Part shown: one piece after another, positions 12,101-27,100 of the stretch | Layout of the letters: every line of letters begins with the position of its first letter | How positions within the stretch are numbered: the stretch's first letter is position 1 | Source of the DNA: Micromussa lordhowensis | Taxonomy: Eukaryota; Cnidaria; Anthozoa; Scleractinia; Lobophylliidae | Assembly (NCBI GenBank): GCA_964020085.1 | Contig: OZ026600.1 | Location: 17,069,143-17,133,142, forward strand | Length of the DNA stretch: 64,000 nucleotides | Reading direction: 5' to 3' | Notes under the pieces: model-generated | Database searches by the model: none | What the model was told of the DNA's origin: nothing | The model's input: only the letters and a program-made list of their open reading frames with translations | Made by a program: the position numbers and the translations under genes

Positions 12101-15100
12101 TATTAGACCCAAAGAGCTAAAAAATTCACCATGTATTAAGTTTCGCTAGCACTTTAGCTGCCTGAAGTCCTTCTGTAAGCAAAGCCGTATGCAAATGAGC
12201 AAAAATTTAAACAATGACGTCAGCAAGAATCCCACCCTATACCCTTCTGAGTGGAGTACCCACTAAATTTATGGAGAACTGAAACTATTTTGTGACGTAC
12301 AACGTCAAACACATTTTAAACACTTGCACTTCATTTGATTTGTCTTTAATACATTTGTAGACACTTGGCCTTTGTCTGCAACACTTTGCGGCAAACAACA
12401 TGGTTACAAGGAGTAAAGAAAAGGTAACTTAGAAAGACGCCATAAGTTCATTTTCACAGTCTGAAGTACGTTCAATGTTTTTACGAGAATAATTAAGTTT
12501 TGGGTTTTCACGCGATGTGATTGCCGCCATATTGGATGACATTAACAAAAGATATCTAACTAGCTTCTTTTGTTTGTGTCATCCAACATATTGCCGCCAC
12601 GCCTTTGTCATTTGAATTTCTCGGGATAGCTAACAAACCATCAATTAATCTAAGAAAACATATTGTTTAGTAGTTTAACCTGGGTTATTATTATGATAAC
12701 AGTGCCCGGAAAAAAAAGCAAACAAATACTACTAAAGGAGGCTCAAGACAGTTCCTGCACTTTCCTAGACGTAGATTTGGATGGATCATTATAACCACTC
12801 TAAATCGGTTAATGCTGTAATCATGGTATCAAAAAACTTCCCAATCATTGGTGAACATGTTGCTGTCAATTTTGTGGCCTAATAGGTTACTATAGTAACA
12901 ATATGACCTGCTAAAAACGTACTTAATTTTGGCTTTACAACTCAAAAAACAACCTCGTTGACCCCCATTTTTATTATGGAGTTGCGATAAGCATAATAAC
13001 ACGCATTGTAGTGTGGGTTCAGAGCCACCTTAAATATTCGAAAATTCAAAGTGGCTCTGAACCCACACAAGATATTTTTTTTAAACTTTGCCAAACGTTT
13101 TCCTCTTATTTTGCTTATCACAATTCAATAATAAAAAATGGGGGTCACTGAGGTCGTTTTTTAGTTAAAAGCTCTTAAAGCTAAAATTAAGGGCGTTTTT
13201 AGCAGGTCATACTGTTGCTATGGTAACCTGTTATATAAAAAGGATGACTGCAACTTGGTTACCATTGATTGAGCATTTGTGTGATACCATTATTGTAGCA
13301 TCACTTGTTAAACACTGGTAGTATTCATCCTTCAAAGTATAGCTGTTAGAAAAGTGCTGGAAACTGTTGCCAGCCTCCTTAACTACAAGAATAATGTGAA
13401 TAATTATATAAAATAATACCAACAACTTCAATTTATTATATGGATGTTATCTTGTGTACCCTTTTAGGAGGGGCACTTCATTATTACAGTAACTTTCTCT
13501 TAGCAGGACCATGAATGGTACCAGCGAATTACTTGGACAACTGCAGACAAATGTCTCTAATGAACTAAAACCCCGTATAGAGCTATCAGTAATAGTCGTA
13601 GCTGACTTATTTTGCACATTGTACTTGTTTGGTCTTTTAGGAAGTAGAAAGAAGCAGTCAGATTGAAAAACAAAGGCTAGCTAAAATTGCCGCAATGGGT
13701 ATTAAAATGATCCATGAGCTATCTGGAAACCTCTTGAGGAAGGTAGACTTTCTTTATTCTGATCGTCTTGTTATTTTTCTATTCTTGCATTCACCTGTAA
13801 CTTAAGTCACACTTTGTTGCTCTTAGCTACACTCATAGTTATTAGTCTACTAACTATGGCTACATCGCCTTCGTTCTAGTTAGAAGTTGTACACGGTATC
13901 CATAGAAAGAAGTTTATATTACTTTTTGTTGCCTATTTAGATAGATAGTGTTTTAATGTTGTGAATAAGTGGAAGGAATTTTACAAACGGGGTCTAACAA
14001 AATTGTGTATCTACAGTATCTGGTTCTTTTCACTCTTACACATCCTAGCTGTGTAAACAATTTACATTTATTTGTTCACAAATCTTAGGCCTGGTTTTCA
14101 TATGCCGTCGACATACCTGGGACACAGTCGCCGGCAGTGCCTGGAACACCCGCTTGCGATTGTCGGCAATGAAAGTATTTTATGTGAACATTTGTGGTGG
14201 CTGTAACAAATGTAACAAGCTGATTTTTCCCACAATTTCTTACCTTCAAAACAAGCAACTGTATGTTAATAACGAAATTAGAAAGCGCAGGGCTATATAT
14301 TGCAAATCTGATCATGAGTATGAAGACCAAAAAGGAAAGGCAAAAATGCTTGGCAAGCAGTCGCTAAATGCACTAAGGATTGGTGTTGCTTCAGCTCAAC
14401 ACGATACGATCCATGTTTACAGTTGAAATGGTTGAAAATTTCACCAATTCGATTTGCATTTCCCACCACGTGCGCAGAGAACCAACTTAAATAGATCGCC
14501 AAACGTTGTCAGTTGCAACTGGCGACACTATTATGTATGTTGGCGGCATGTGAGAACCAGGCTTTAGTTTCATTGTCTCCTTGGCGCAGTATTTTTAAAA
14601 GGAAGCTCTTCTAGAAAAGGTGAAGAGTAAAGCATAACGTGTAGAGTACAACCAACGAAAACGGCGAGATCTAACCAGCAAAGGAGTAGCAAAACTCGTT
14701 GTCCCTCCTCTCCCGTCATCTGGCATGGTAGACACCTCACCCCTTGACTTGTTTTCAGGTGTTCAACTGCAGATCAGTAGACCATGATGTAGGACTTGGC
14801 TATCTCTGCTCCATTCCAAAACAGACTACGTTTCAGTACTTGGTGTCTGGAACCAATTTTCTGGGTCAGAGCTGTGCCAAAATTCTGGTAAGGAGACAAA
14901 TAGGAAGACCATACAGTATGTAATTATGGAGGTTGGGTTCACGATAACAACTGGCAGGTGTTGTTACTCAAATTTTGTTTGGCGGGATGGTAAATATATG
15001 GCAAACAAGAGGGCATTTCCTGTTGGCAAGGAAGGTTTTCCTGCGCGAAGGTGTAAAACTTGAACGACAACCAGACATTGCCTTTGTGCGGTCAGCCATG

Positions 15101-18100
15101 TTTGGATTTAGTCAGCCATGTTTGGATTTCACACATCACCAAATTGGGGCTGTCATTGACGACAAGTCTGACGCTATCCAAAGGCTAACCAGAACTAATT
15201 GTAGTTAACGGCAGGTGTTACTGCAAAGCTGACTGCAACCACTAAGTACCGTCAATTGTAACTAAAGACTACCACGAGCAAACTATAATTAACGTGGTTG
15301 GAGTCATGACTGCTTAATTTCATGCTACATGTACAAATGACATACGGATGGGTTAGTTGTAACTAAAACGCACCCCTCTAATAACTGAGGAGAAAGTGCT
15401 GCCTTTGCAAATGGGTAGACGTTCAAGTCTTCTCGGATAAAGACTGTAAATCGTAGGCTCCGTCTCCTGCATCGTCAGTTTTACATAGGTAACAGGGAAC
15501 GTTTAAGACCCCACACACTTATCGCAAAGAGTAGGGCACGGAGTTTCCAGTGTTGTGGTCTGGCCGTGCCTCACGGGTGGGTGCTTCACATAGGGTTAAC
15601 CTCATTGCACCTTGCCCCCTTGAATTGTGCAAGAAACATTGCTATGTCTATGTGTACTCTTTACAATGTGTTTGCCTTTCAAAGTGCTTTTTGTTGTTTT
15701 AAGGCCTTTGCCAAGGTTGGTATGGACTATGCTCAACTGTGCAACGAACCTACTCTACTCGAGAAGTGTCAGGAAATAGCGACCAATGCTACTTGGGGAA
15801 TAAAGCTTGGAAGGCTCAAGGTAAATAACGGCTGGAGTTTGTCACCTGAAAGGAACTGTGCTTCAGGAATTTAGCGCCTAAAGATAGCTTGTAAAGTTTA
15901 ACTTAAAAAGAAATGACGCAGCATGATAGTAAAACAGGTAGGCACAAGGATTATTATTAATTTGGTGTAAAATTCAAGATGAAGGACCTTCAACGTAATC
16001 AGGGGTTGCATTAAAGTTCTCAGCAGGAGAGCAACTGGTTTTCAAAGGCGGACAAATCTTTTAGACCTGACTGACTTCTTTATAAGAAAAACTTTCCTCT
16101 AGATGGTCAAACCAAGAAGGCAAAATCATCCTCACAGCTGGTCAATTTACCCGGTGGCCAGCCCTTAATGAAACCCCTCTTCAAGAGTCCCTGAATCTGG
16201 CTCATTACACCTTCACACAGTGGAAGGGTGAGTCTGCGCTCTCGCATTTCCCTTGGCTCTCTTTAGCTGCATAAATCTGCATGTTTATGTCCATATTTCC
16301 TTTATTTAGTTTTAAAAGGAAAACTCTTTAATTATCAATGGAATTAATTACATTTCTAGATGTCGCTGAAGGATGTCTACAAAAGTGATCGAGAAGAGAA
16401 ATTAGCGATTCTACCAGAGCTGATGCAGAAGCAACAGATTAGCCTGGAACTGATCCTGGAGTTTTGCAGGTGCTGTAGATAGATAGCATCATGATTCGCT
16501 GGTCCAAACAATTGATTGTTTATGCCTTTGGATGCATCAGCAAGTTCGGAGGGCTTGAAGGAAGCGTAAGAATTGCTTGAGGTGCAGACTCTAGCATCTT
16601 GAGTGCCCTACAACTGCTTCTCGAACTCATAAATAATTCATCAGCTTGAAGTTAAAACAAAGAAAATCTCAACTGTGAAGGAAGTTTGGATACTCGGTCT
16701 TACATGTAATTAGCATAGATTTTGACGATTTCACATCTCCGTACTCTCCTTAGTTTTTGTTTCGATTCATCGGCAATCCAAACACCTCGAATTGTGTCCA
16801 AAAAAAAAACCGCTGTGCGTCGTATTTTCAACTTTTGGATATCCCGATGAAACACTGTCTCTCGTGTTTGATATATTACATCATAACTTCAGGATGCACA
16901 GCTGAAAGCATGAAACAATTGTTTTATAACATTGCCGACTGAAATGGCAAAGCGATGTTAACTTTGCTATCACCATGAGCGTGCGCCATTGGATAATGAT
17001 GCACTGCTGTGTACACTGAGCTCGATAGCGCGGCTTTGTTGGCTATTTTCTTAATATTGGGTATCCATGGTGATTTTGTGGCAATCTAAGTGTATGGATG
17101 AGAACCACGATATCTCTGTTACTTTAGTAGTGATGTGTGATCTGGTGACTAGCCGTGAGCTAGGATTCATCGTAATATACTTATAAAATTATAACTGTCC
17201 CAGTATCGGCTATTGCAATTTGGATTGCGGTGAATTGTGTTTTGGCTATCGCCGATCATGGAAACTGAACCCACTCTTATCTGTAAATACGGGTAAGATT
17301 GCGAACATGAATGGCTGTTATATTTTCTGAGAAACGTGGTCCATACCTCCTCACCCTAAGTTGTTTTCCGCACTCACTCACTTTATTAACTTTTATTTGG
17401 AAGTAAATTTAGCAACTATTTACATGATCAGGTATTCAGATTCGCAGTTTGGGCCTGCCCTCAGGCTTAGTAAGATAAAAAAAACTATATACCAATTATA
17501 GTGCATGAATTATTTTGAATGTTGAGCGCTTATTGTTTTAATTCCATAGACACTACTCAGTTTCTAAAGCACATGCTGCCATAACGTCCATTCTGATGTC
17601 CATTCTGATTCGTTGTTATAGCTTTCCCTTGTTTAATAATACACAGGGCATTCAAATTGGACGAGGATAGCGCTCTGTTGACATATGTAAAGCAACAGTT
17701 GGTACCACCCACCCCTCCCTCGTCATGCACCCTTCCCCTACTGGGTGCACAAGACAGTATTGAAGAGATGCCTTATCAACAGAATGTCAGGAAAGTGGTT
17801 CACAAGATCTCTTGTACAACTTCACTTCTTAAACTACTTGTGCAAGTAGGCTCTAAGGTAATTGATTCTTCTGTTGTTTACCGTAGTAATGTTTGATGCA
17901 AACTTCTAATTTGTTTCTGCCATATCTTTCCCAGCCCTTTTTTATTATCATTGTTGTAACTTTTCATTTCTAGCGCGAGTTTTAATTTCCTCTTCGTTTT
18001 GTTTTTTTTGTACTGTAACTTTACCAATTAGATATGTTTGTGAAAATACATTAATGCATATAAAAAAGACCTACGACAGGACCCTACAATTGGGTCATTT

Positions 18101-21100
18101 GGAAATCATAAGTATTCTCACATGCAGGGCAAATGTGTTGGTATCGATATCTTCTCGTGGTTTGTCGAAAGTGCATTCTGAAAATTAAATATTGCTTTAC
18201 AGGTGGATCCGTATGACTATGATACAAGTCTGTTCATACTTAAGCTGGTTAAGGAACTTTCTCATGAGGGTGCTGCGCCTGCTGTAGATAAGGTAAAGAT
18301 GCAATAAGCCATATTCGGTCTCTCGGGATTGGGCTGGAACTAGCTTACAACTGAGGCTAATGTGGGGAGTCTTTTTCAATGCAAATGAGCCTCCATTGCA
18401 AGCTAGTTCCAGTGCATTTCCGAGAGTACGAATGTTTTCTATTTGGCTATGGTTTCCAATGGACTGCCAAGCCGACGTAGCTGTAAGCGGTGGTCTAAAT
18501 AACAATTATTCCATGAGCCCGAGTTGGATATGAAGTGATAAAATAACCAACGAGCGCGTAGCGCGAGTTGGTTATAATCACTTCATATCCAACAAAGGCA
18601 AATGGAATAATTGTTTTAGTAAATTCTCAAACCGGGTTTTGCTGCCGATTTTTATTTCGGCCATTATAGAGGGCTGAAGTTGAAAACTCCGTGCGGAAAA
18701 TTTTTAAACTTGGCGCACTGTTTTCCATATGACGTAAAACTCCGACTATTGGCTCATAGTTGGAGTTTTTTAGCCAATCAAAAAGCTAGAAATGCAATAG
18801 TTACTAATAGCTGTTATTGCAGTCGAGTCTGCGGTCAAATATTCTTTAGTTTAGAAATGCATACAAACGAGGCAAACGGGTCAATACAAAGTAGAATTGA
18901 CCCTTTCGCCTCATCTGCATGTAGTGTTATTGGCTTCATGTTTTCCAATATAGGCGGCAAGAACCGATTGATCGCACTAAAATAAAATATAAATAGCCGT
19001 GTGCTATTGTGATAGAACGTTATGGTAAATTTGTCTTTCATGTTGAAGCAAAGAGCAAATCATTCACATCTTGGGAAATGTGAATGGTATTTTCCCTGGA
19101 AATTCTTCCCCGTATTTTGATGACAATTGCACGCCAAAATGTTTTTTAATGCTATGGTTGGTTGTGGCAATGACAGCAGCTGGACTAGTAATAAATGCGA
19201 TCGTGATGCTATCTACAGGACCTGCAAAACTCCAGGATCATTTCAAGGCTAGTCTCTTGCAAACCAGTCATTGTTAAGCTTACAGTATCTTCACGTATCC
19301 TCTGAAGGAGATTTAAAGAAATACAAAAACAGAATTAAACTTCATTATGTTAGAAAGCAAAAGGAACGTCAGAGTTAATCTCTTTTCTATCGAGGACGGT
19401 CACTACTTACTACATGTTTATACAATCAAGCTGTCATAATTATGTACTAAAATGCAATTAAAATGCAATTCAAAGCTAAAAGACTTCAACTTATGTTAAA
19501 AAGATTTCTCAGTTTATCTCTAAAATTTGTTCGGCATTGTCCATTTGTTAGTTTTTGTAAGGTTGTGTTTTCTTGGGTTTTGAGTGGTCCTAATTTGTAA
19601 ACCATAACAAGTAACAACTCATGAGTAGTATAACTGGTGGCATGTTTTCCAGCAGTCATGACCTCGTTTAAATCCTTTGCAGGGAATTCAGTTGCTGGAG
19701 TACCTCTATCAATATGACCGCAAAGCAGCACCATCTAGTTATGAGAGATCCTTTAATTATTCATCTCAGAATACTGACAACGAAAAGGTAAGGATATGAA
19801 AACCAGAACAACTGTTTGTTTTCCCTGTGCAACTTGTCAGACGGCCATCTCTAAAATGCAAATGCGATCTTTTTACCCAAGAAACTTGTAAGAATTGTCA
19901 CGAATTCGTCACGAGTCTACCGAGATCTAGTTAGAATACAGGGGGCAAGTTTCTAAAGAAACTGTGGTGCTTCGTCGGTGGGAGTATTACAAGATAATTT
20001 GGTTTTATCAACTGGGTTGATAATGTGAATTGGCCACCGTAAAGAGATTCGGAAGCTGACGTTTCGAGCGTTAGCCCTTCGTCGGAGCGAATCCGATTCG
20101 CTCGTCGTTCCATTTAGCTTAAGACCTGATACACAGTATACAGTGGTGGATGTACGTGCCATTAGAAGATTAAAATTTGTAAAAGCTTGCTTTAAAATGC
20201 AATTAGGAATTGTTAGAGCGGTTTTCAATTGATTGTCGTAAAATCAAAACCAAAACCAAACCAATTACTTATCAATTAGACTACTCAGCCAATCACAAAC
20301 CATAGTGAAAACAAAACCAAAACCAAAGTAATCCACCGTGGGAAAAAAAGATGGCGGCTGTACATTTTTCCACAATACCTTGCGAAACTAACACAGCGTA
20401 TAAGACACAAGGACAGCCAAATTTTTTACAATATTTGTCCTTGTACTTAGGACATTGTGTATCGTAGGTTTGAAGATTTTATAACCCTTCTGTACCTTTT
20501 TATGAACGTTGTTAAAGTTTTTGTGCGCTCTGAACTGTGGGTAAATGTACCAGTCGCCATCTTTTTTCCTACGGAGGATTGCCTTATTACTTTCTACACT
20601 CAATTGAAAACCGTCCTAACACATGCATGTAGATACTGACTTCTGGTCTGTCACAGGCCACATTGGACCATGAGAGACCCCTGTCTCCATTATCAAGATC
20701 CAGGCTTCCATATCATTCTCTACTCTATGGTGATCCCTGGAAAGTTCTGGGTAAGGGAACATCGGAACATTCTTCGTTTGTTTGTATGTCTTTCATGCCC
20801 TGTTATCTAACTTGGATTATTATTATTTATTTACAATGTGTCTCAAATCGTAGCCCCAGAGCTGTCTGAAGAAACAGTTCCCAAACTCCTGGGTATTGCC
20901 AATTTGCTGAAGGTGAGGATTTCCTCTCTTAGCGAGACATTAACATTTGCCTTCATTAAATGTGTAAAGATAACACTGTCAGGATAAAATGAGCTCATGA
21001 ATGGAGATAATCAAAATAATTATCTTGCTGCTTCTTTCTTGCCACAAGTATTCGTTTGTGGTCTGTTTGGAAATTTAGACATTTAATAACAACTTCTTTC

Positions 21101-24100
21101 AAGTCAAGTTTGACAGAGCGTCTAAGGACGGTTTTGTTTTGGAAACCTCCACCTTGCAGTTTAGTTTCGGACTGTGCTTTGAAATCTTTGGCTTTTGGAA
21201 ATAGCTCTCCCCCTTCTGAAGTTCAGGTTAAATGTTTACTTTTCCTAATAGTGCACATTCTCCCCAAAAGGATCATATACAACCACTAACTTAGGTCAGG
21301 AGAATTTGAAAAACTAGCATTGTTATTTTCTTGTCCAGCTTTCCAGTGATCAGATGTATCTGACAGCCATCCGTAACCTGGCGCGACCTTCAACTGTTTC
21401 AACAGCCCCCAGTGTTCCCAGCGATCCCAACATCAGCGTAGAGAGTGCTGGAGAACAACCAGGCCAATTGGCAAAAAGTTACAACAGTGAAAAGGCCAAG
21501 AATATGCTGTACTCTATCAAGGACAAGGAAATGGCCATTGCTGCAGCCAAGTGGATTGCTCAGCAACTGCCTCTTGGTAACTAGTCTCCTTCGCAGCCAT
21601 TATTAGGGTTGTCACGCTCCCCTACTAACAGCAGCGGGGGAGAAGTGTTGCGTGACGACCGTAATCATGGCGGCGATGGAGACTACTCAGTAACTGCATC
21701 ATTCTTGTTTCAAATTACAGAAAACACAAGACACAGAAATAACTGATAAAAATTACAGTAAACACAAAACACGGAAATAACTGATAAAAATAAAACAGTA
21801 GAGAACGCAGACACATCACAGGACACTACTGCTACATTTTAAAACCTGTTGCATTTATCACATACAGCTAGCTATGCTAGCTATGTATTGTGAGTAATAC
21901 CCAGGAAGTATAATAAAGATTGTAAATTTGATCATAGCCGAGACAACCATCTTCTCTCCGTTTTATCAAATTTGGAATCATAGTTAATAAAGGGAAACGG
22001 TTAGGAAGGCCGGTAGACATCAAAGAAGCAAACAAACAGGCAAGGTTTATGTTGGAAGGTCTTTGACCCTGCACATCGTTTGTGTTGTGCTCACTGACTT
22101 TGCATGAATTACATAATCACAATGCTTCTATTGATTTGTTGTACGAGCACACATAACCACCTTTTGTATTTTGCCAGGTTTTGTGCAGGGTCAACCCCCA
22201 AAATAGCCAACAAAAGCTTTGCCAAGTTTCCTAACCATTTCCCTCAATTATCTATGGTGGAATTGAACGAAATTCAATAGTTTATACACTTGTGGCCGAC
22301 AACTTAGCGTAAACTTGCTTGTTCCATTGCCGATGTTTTATAAGAAATTTAATTTGACATTTAATTAGACGTAAGACCTGCTCTCTGAGCCGTAAAATCA
22401 GGAGACAAGTGAAAAGATTAACAACATGTGTATTTTCCCAGGTGATGAAAAAATAGATATACTTAACACCTGTGTGGACTTAGCCAAGACTTGGAAGACA
22501 ACATGTTCTCAGAAGGTAAACTAATCTATTCAAATAAATGTCTTTCCTTTGTGACTGCTCGTGAGTGTTTGATAGGAAGTACTGAGCAAAAGATATTTTT
22601 TTCTCTCAATTCAGTACCATGCGCGCGCTGTGATTGGCCAATTTAGCGTTCTAGTGTATGGCTCGCTAACATCTGAAGCCGTCCCGCATGACTTGAAACG
22701 GTTTTCCGAAGCCGTCATAAAACACACAGAAGAGTTATAATGAAATCTAACCTCTAACTAATTTTTCGATCAGCGATGTGACTGAACGAGTGTTTTGTTT
22801 GGGGCATAAATCGAAGGCATAATTCGTAAGGCATAAACGAATAAATCGAATTGAGACTGTAACTTGCGGTGCAAACCTCGAACTCGGTTAGTAAGAGGTA
22901 CAATGTATCTAATGCAGGATAATTTTGGATTTTTGAAAGTTCATATAGGGAAATGCCTAAATGCATCTTTATAGACTTCTTTGATTTTGCTTTCTCTTTG
23001 TTTGTGTAAAATAGGCCACATCCGAGATGCTTTTTGCCTCTGTCTTTGAGAAACTATTCAGTCATATTAAAACGAGTTCGATTTGCACGAAACTGAACGT
23101 GAAAGTGGAACTCATACAACTGGTTTCACACGAAGACTTGTTTTCACCCAGAGGCAATGGGCAAATCGGAAATCCCGAGTTAGATGCGCTAAATATGATT
23201 TCCATTTGCCACTCTGTAATTTTTTTAAGGTACATAACTCCAACACTACAGTTAACTTTGTTGCACATTTTAGGATGAAGAGAAGGCAAAACTTACTTAC
23301 AGCCGCTTGTTGGAGCTGTGTCGCGGAGTGGCCACTGAACACGTGCTTCAGAAATTCAACATATCAGATGCCTCCATTGCTTCTTTGACCAGTAAACCAG
23401 CGAAGCTCATTTGTCACCTGTATGAACATTATGGAGCTAGGGAACCAGGCACTGCCCACCAACCGCCAGGTACTGGTACTGATAAGGGCTGTTCTAAAAT
23501 GGATAGGGTCGGAATCAAATTTGGTTTGGATATGTCGTAAAATGAAGTACATGGAGGGATAGAACGATAACGGTGGTTTGATATGAAACGTGTTCACTTA
23601 TAGAAGGTTTTTTTTTGCTTTCAGACATCCACAAAGCTACGGAAGAAATTGCCAGCGTGAACAATTCGAAAATAGAGAAGATCAGGCTGCATTTGATAGA
23701 GGTAGGCTCAGTGGTGTGATGAGGAGGGTACCACTAAAAACTAATCAAAATTTGATTTCGGTTTTAGTCTAAGCGATTTCTTTGCCCCTGTGGCCTCGTA
23801 GGATGCACAACATTACGGTATCATCAAGGTTAAGTCCTCTTTTAACTTTTTCAGAAATGGCTGCCTTCCTCCACTCATACTTCAGGAGGGGACTCTGAGG
23901 TATTTGGAGATAAAGTTTGTTGCTAATGTCATATTGATAAGCACGTGTTTTGTTTCAGTTGGCATTTTTTTTTTTTACAAGAAACTGAAAACTAAGGATG
24001 TTTTAGACTGAAATACATGTAGCACTTACACGTTTTTTTCATATTTATTTTATTCCTTTATTATTTTCAATAATTACAGAAAATAATGTAATGTAGGTAA

Positions 24101-27100
24101 AGAGTGTTTTCACATGACGTCACGGCGGCCATATTGGTGTTCCAAAACAATGAAACAGCGGCCATGTTGGTGTCGTAGACAAATCCTGTGGAAATTGAAC
24201 TCTTTTGTTATATAAACACTTTCTTTTGTTCCAATAAATTTGCATGGCTGCTGAGTAAAATATTCAAAAAACAAGAATCACATGTGAACGTTTGTGGAAA
24301 GTAATTTGTCTAAGCGTCTATCTGGGTAGGTGTTTTTGACACTGAAGCGCCTGTCATGGTTTCCATGAGTTTTGATGTATAGAGGGTCGCGAATTGCTTA
24401 ATGTTAGCACTATAGGCACGCAAGTTGTGCAGAGTAGAGCTTTGTAGCTCTGGTCCTTTCAAAGCTGGTGGGTTGGAGTTTGTGAGCGGTTTCTCTATAT
24501 CACGATACGTTATGAGAAAGACGTTTAGTAGTCTGACACAAAATCATTTAAACGCATGCCATATATTTGGAATGGTATTATAATACAAGCAAAGATGATC
24601 TTTAGCTCAGCAGGATTTATAATCCCCTCCTAGTTTGTCACCTCTGCCAGTGAAGAAAACAGTGAGAACGAGGAAGATGAACAGAACTTGAGAAGGTGAG
24701 GACAACTCTCTCAGGTCTTACACGTTCCTTTATTTTGCTGATAGCATTAGTCGGTTGTGAGAGTGTTATTTATTATCAAGTCGGTTCTCAAGGTCTTTAA
24801 CCTCGTTACCTGCCTGACTTGGAGTTGATGCTTCAAGGAAGAAATGATCGAATAGGAAGATCTTTAACAGCGTCGGTGATCTTTCAATTTAAAGATAATC
24901 TTATTGTAAATAAAGGTTGGTCTACAAACTGATGATCCCGTAAATTATAGTGAATAAACGTTTTAGTAATGGTGGTAGTTATGGGTGAAGACTGTTGCGC
25001 AGTGGAGGAGTCATTTAGTTTTAAAAAACATGCGATGACACATGCAAACGTCTGTACAAGTTATTATTGTTGAATGGATACTTAGTTCAACGCTAGCGGT
25101 GTCCTTTTATATTTGGCACAAAAACTGAATTTCGTATGCCCGTCCACTCTACGCCGGCGGAATTTGAATACAATGTTCTTACCCTAAAAAGTATCAAATG
25201 TTTTAAAATTTGTTTGTTCGTCGACTGAATTTCCGAATACACGATGGGAACAGACGTAAGGAAAACTAGTCACTCCCTAATTACAATCTTCTTTTCTTTT
25301 AGCTTTTCCTGTAAACTATTGATTACTTCCTTAACCTTTCGTCTTTAATTTGTTCTATTGTTCTTGCTGTTCTTGCTGTTCTTGCTGCGTAACTGGTGTG
25401 AACCTTGCATGTCCTTCAAAGTCCTTAAATACCGAATTTGGTGTTAGGACGTCCTTGAAATTTGTTGGTTTCATTTGTCTTTTAACGACGAAAGGTTTTT
25501 AAAGTAAATTTAACTCCGCCATTCCTTATCAAATTATGACTTTTTTTCTTTTTTGTGCTTTATAATAACACAAATGTATTAGAAATGTGTCATTAAAAAT
25601 TTCGTTGATTTCTTGTTGAAAAACATGTACACGACTCGTCTTATTGGACATGCCTATTTGTCTGCAACCCTTGTATTTTATGAATACAACCAGCCAGTGA
25701 GGTTTTCTGATATGTTAATTGACCCCTGGTTTGAAATCATTTTTGTGTTTTCTCTCTTTGCCTAGGGTCATTTACATCATGCAAAGCAGCGACCAACCGA
25801 CTGCTGTTAGATTTCTTCTCAATCTTGCAAACAAGGTAGGATACACAGCGTTACTCACAATGCAAACATGGCGAGTGTAACGATATTGTGAAATAGAGGC
25901 CTGGTTACTGAGCGCGTGCGTCAAAAGTCTCGAAGATCTTTACATGGCGTCAAGTGGTTTACCAAACCGACCTCTTGCCGTTGGCACGTTTCACCTGCCT
26001 CCAAGGCATTATGAGGGAGCTTAAACACCCAGATTTGGCCAGGATGCATTGCGCGCTGTGAGCCTCGCTATCATGTAATAGCCGTGCGAAAAGCATATTG
26101 GTAAATAATGGGTCTTTAAACAAAACACGACGGCAACGACAACGTCACGAAACAAACTTTAAATCAGCAGAACAGTGGTTATGCAGTAACACGAGCGTTA
26201 TAAATCTTCTTAGTAGTCCTATGCAAAACAACGTGAAACGGAAAGAGCGAAACTCTACGCATTTTGGACAACGAGTGCCCTGCTGGCTAATTTGACGTAT
26301 ATCTTTTAGGAATTTACCGCGTGCATTACGTATTTAGTTGAGCAGGTTTTTAGACCGATATGCATACCGAACAGTTCTAGAAAATTTCGAAATTCGAAGG
26401 CAAAATATAATTTCATTTTTGACCCGGCGTATTGGTATCGCCGTCGTCTTTTCTTAAGCGCCCTATTAAGTAACTTGAGGAGTGTTCCCACTGCTTTTGA
26501 ATGGGACGCAAGCATTTCCACCTTATTGCAGGACTTGTACTGCTCCTGAATCTTACTGAAGAACTCCAACAATTGTGAAATGTACTGATAACGCTCTTGA
26601 AAATTAAACAAACTGCTTGAAAGTACTCTCCGTCTTTCACCTACCCCTATCATTTTTACAGCGATATTAAAAAACGGAAAATGATATTTCTGTGGCATCT
26701 TTTTTTCAACAAACACCTGTAAGTTATTCAAAAAGTATATACACTCCAAAGATGTTCTGGGTTCTGGATTCTGGAAATGTTACATTTGTATCCCGAAAAA
26801 CTTGATGGAATACTGTTTTCTCTGACTACTACAACTAACCGAACTATGCGCTGTACCTGATAACGTTCTGAGCCAGGTCATGCAAGGACAAGAAACACAG
26901 AATTGTTTTATTGCGACACAGAGAGCCGCTGTTGTGGCGTTGCTGATGTAATTACTACTTGTTTCAGACTGGTTCCCCGAGTACTTGCCGTCTTCGCGCG
27001 TTACGAGCTCTCTTCGCCATTGCTCCTGGAGAGTTCATTGAAAAACTCTGTAACACTTCAGTCAGCGTTATCAGGTGAGCTGACGAGTTAGGATTGCGGT

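Noticed and set aside
14154..14426. 90-codon plus-strand open frame with several Cys
   Set aside because: It lies wholly inside a MITE with terminal inverted repeats and has no recognisable domain.
26306..26749. 147-codon minus-strand open frame
   Set aside because: No recognisable protein, no splice or promoter context, and it overlaps a probable repeat inside a KNTC1 intron.
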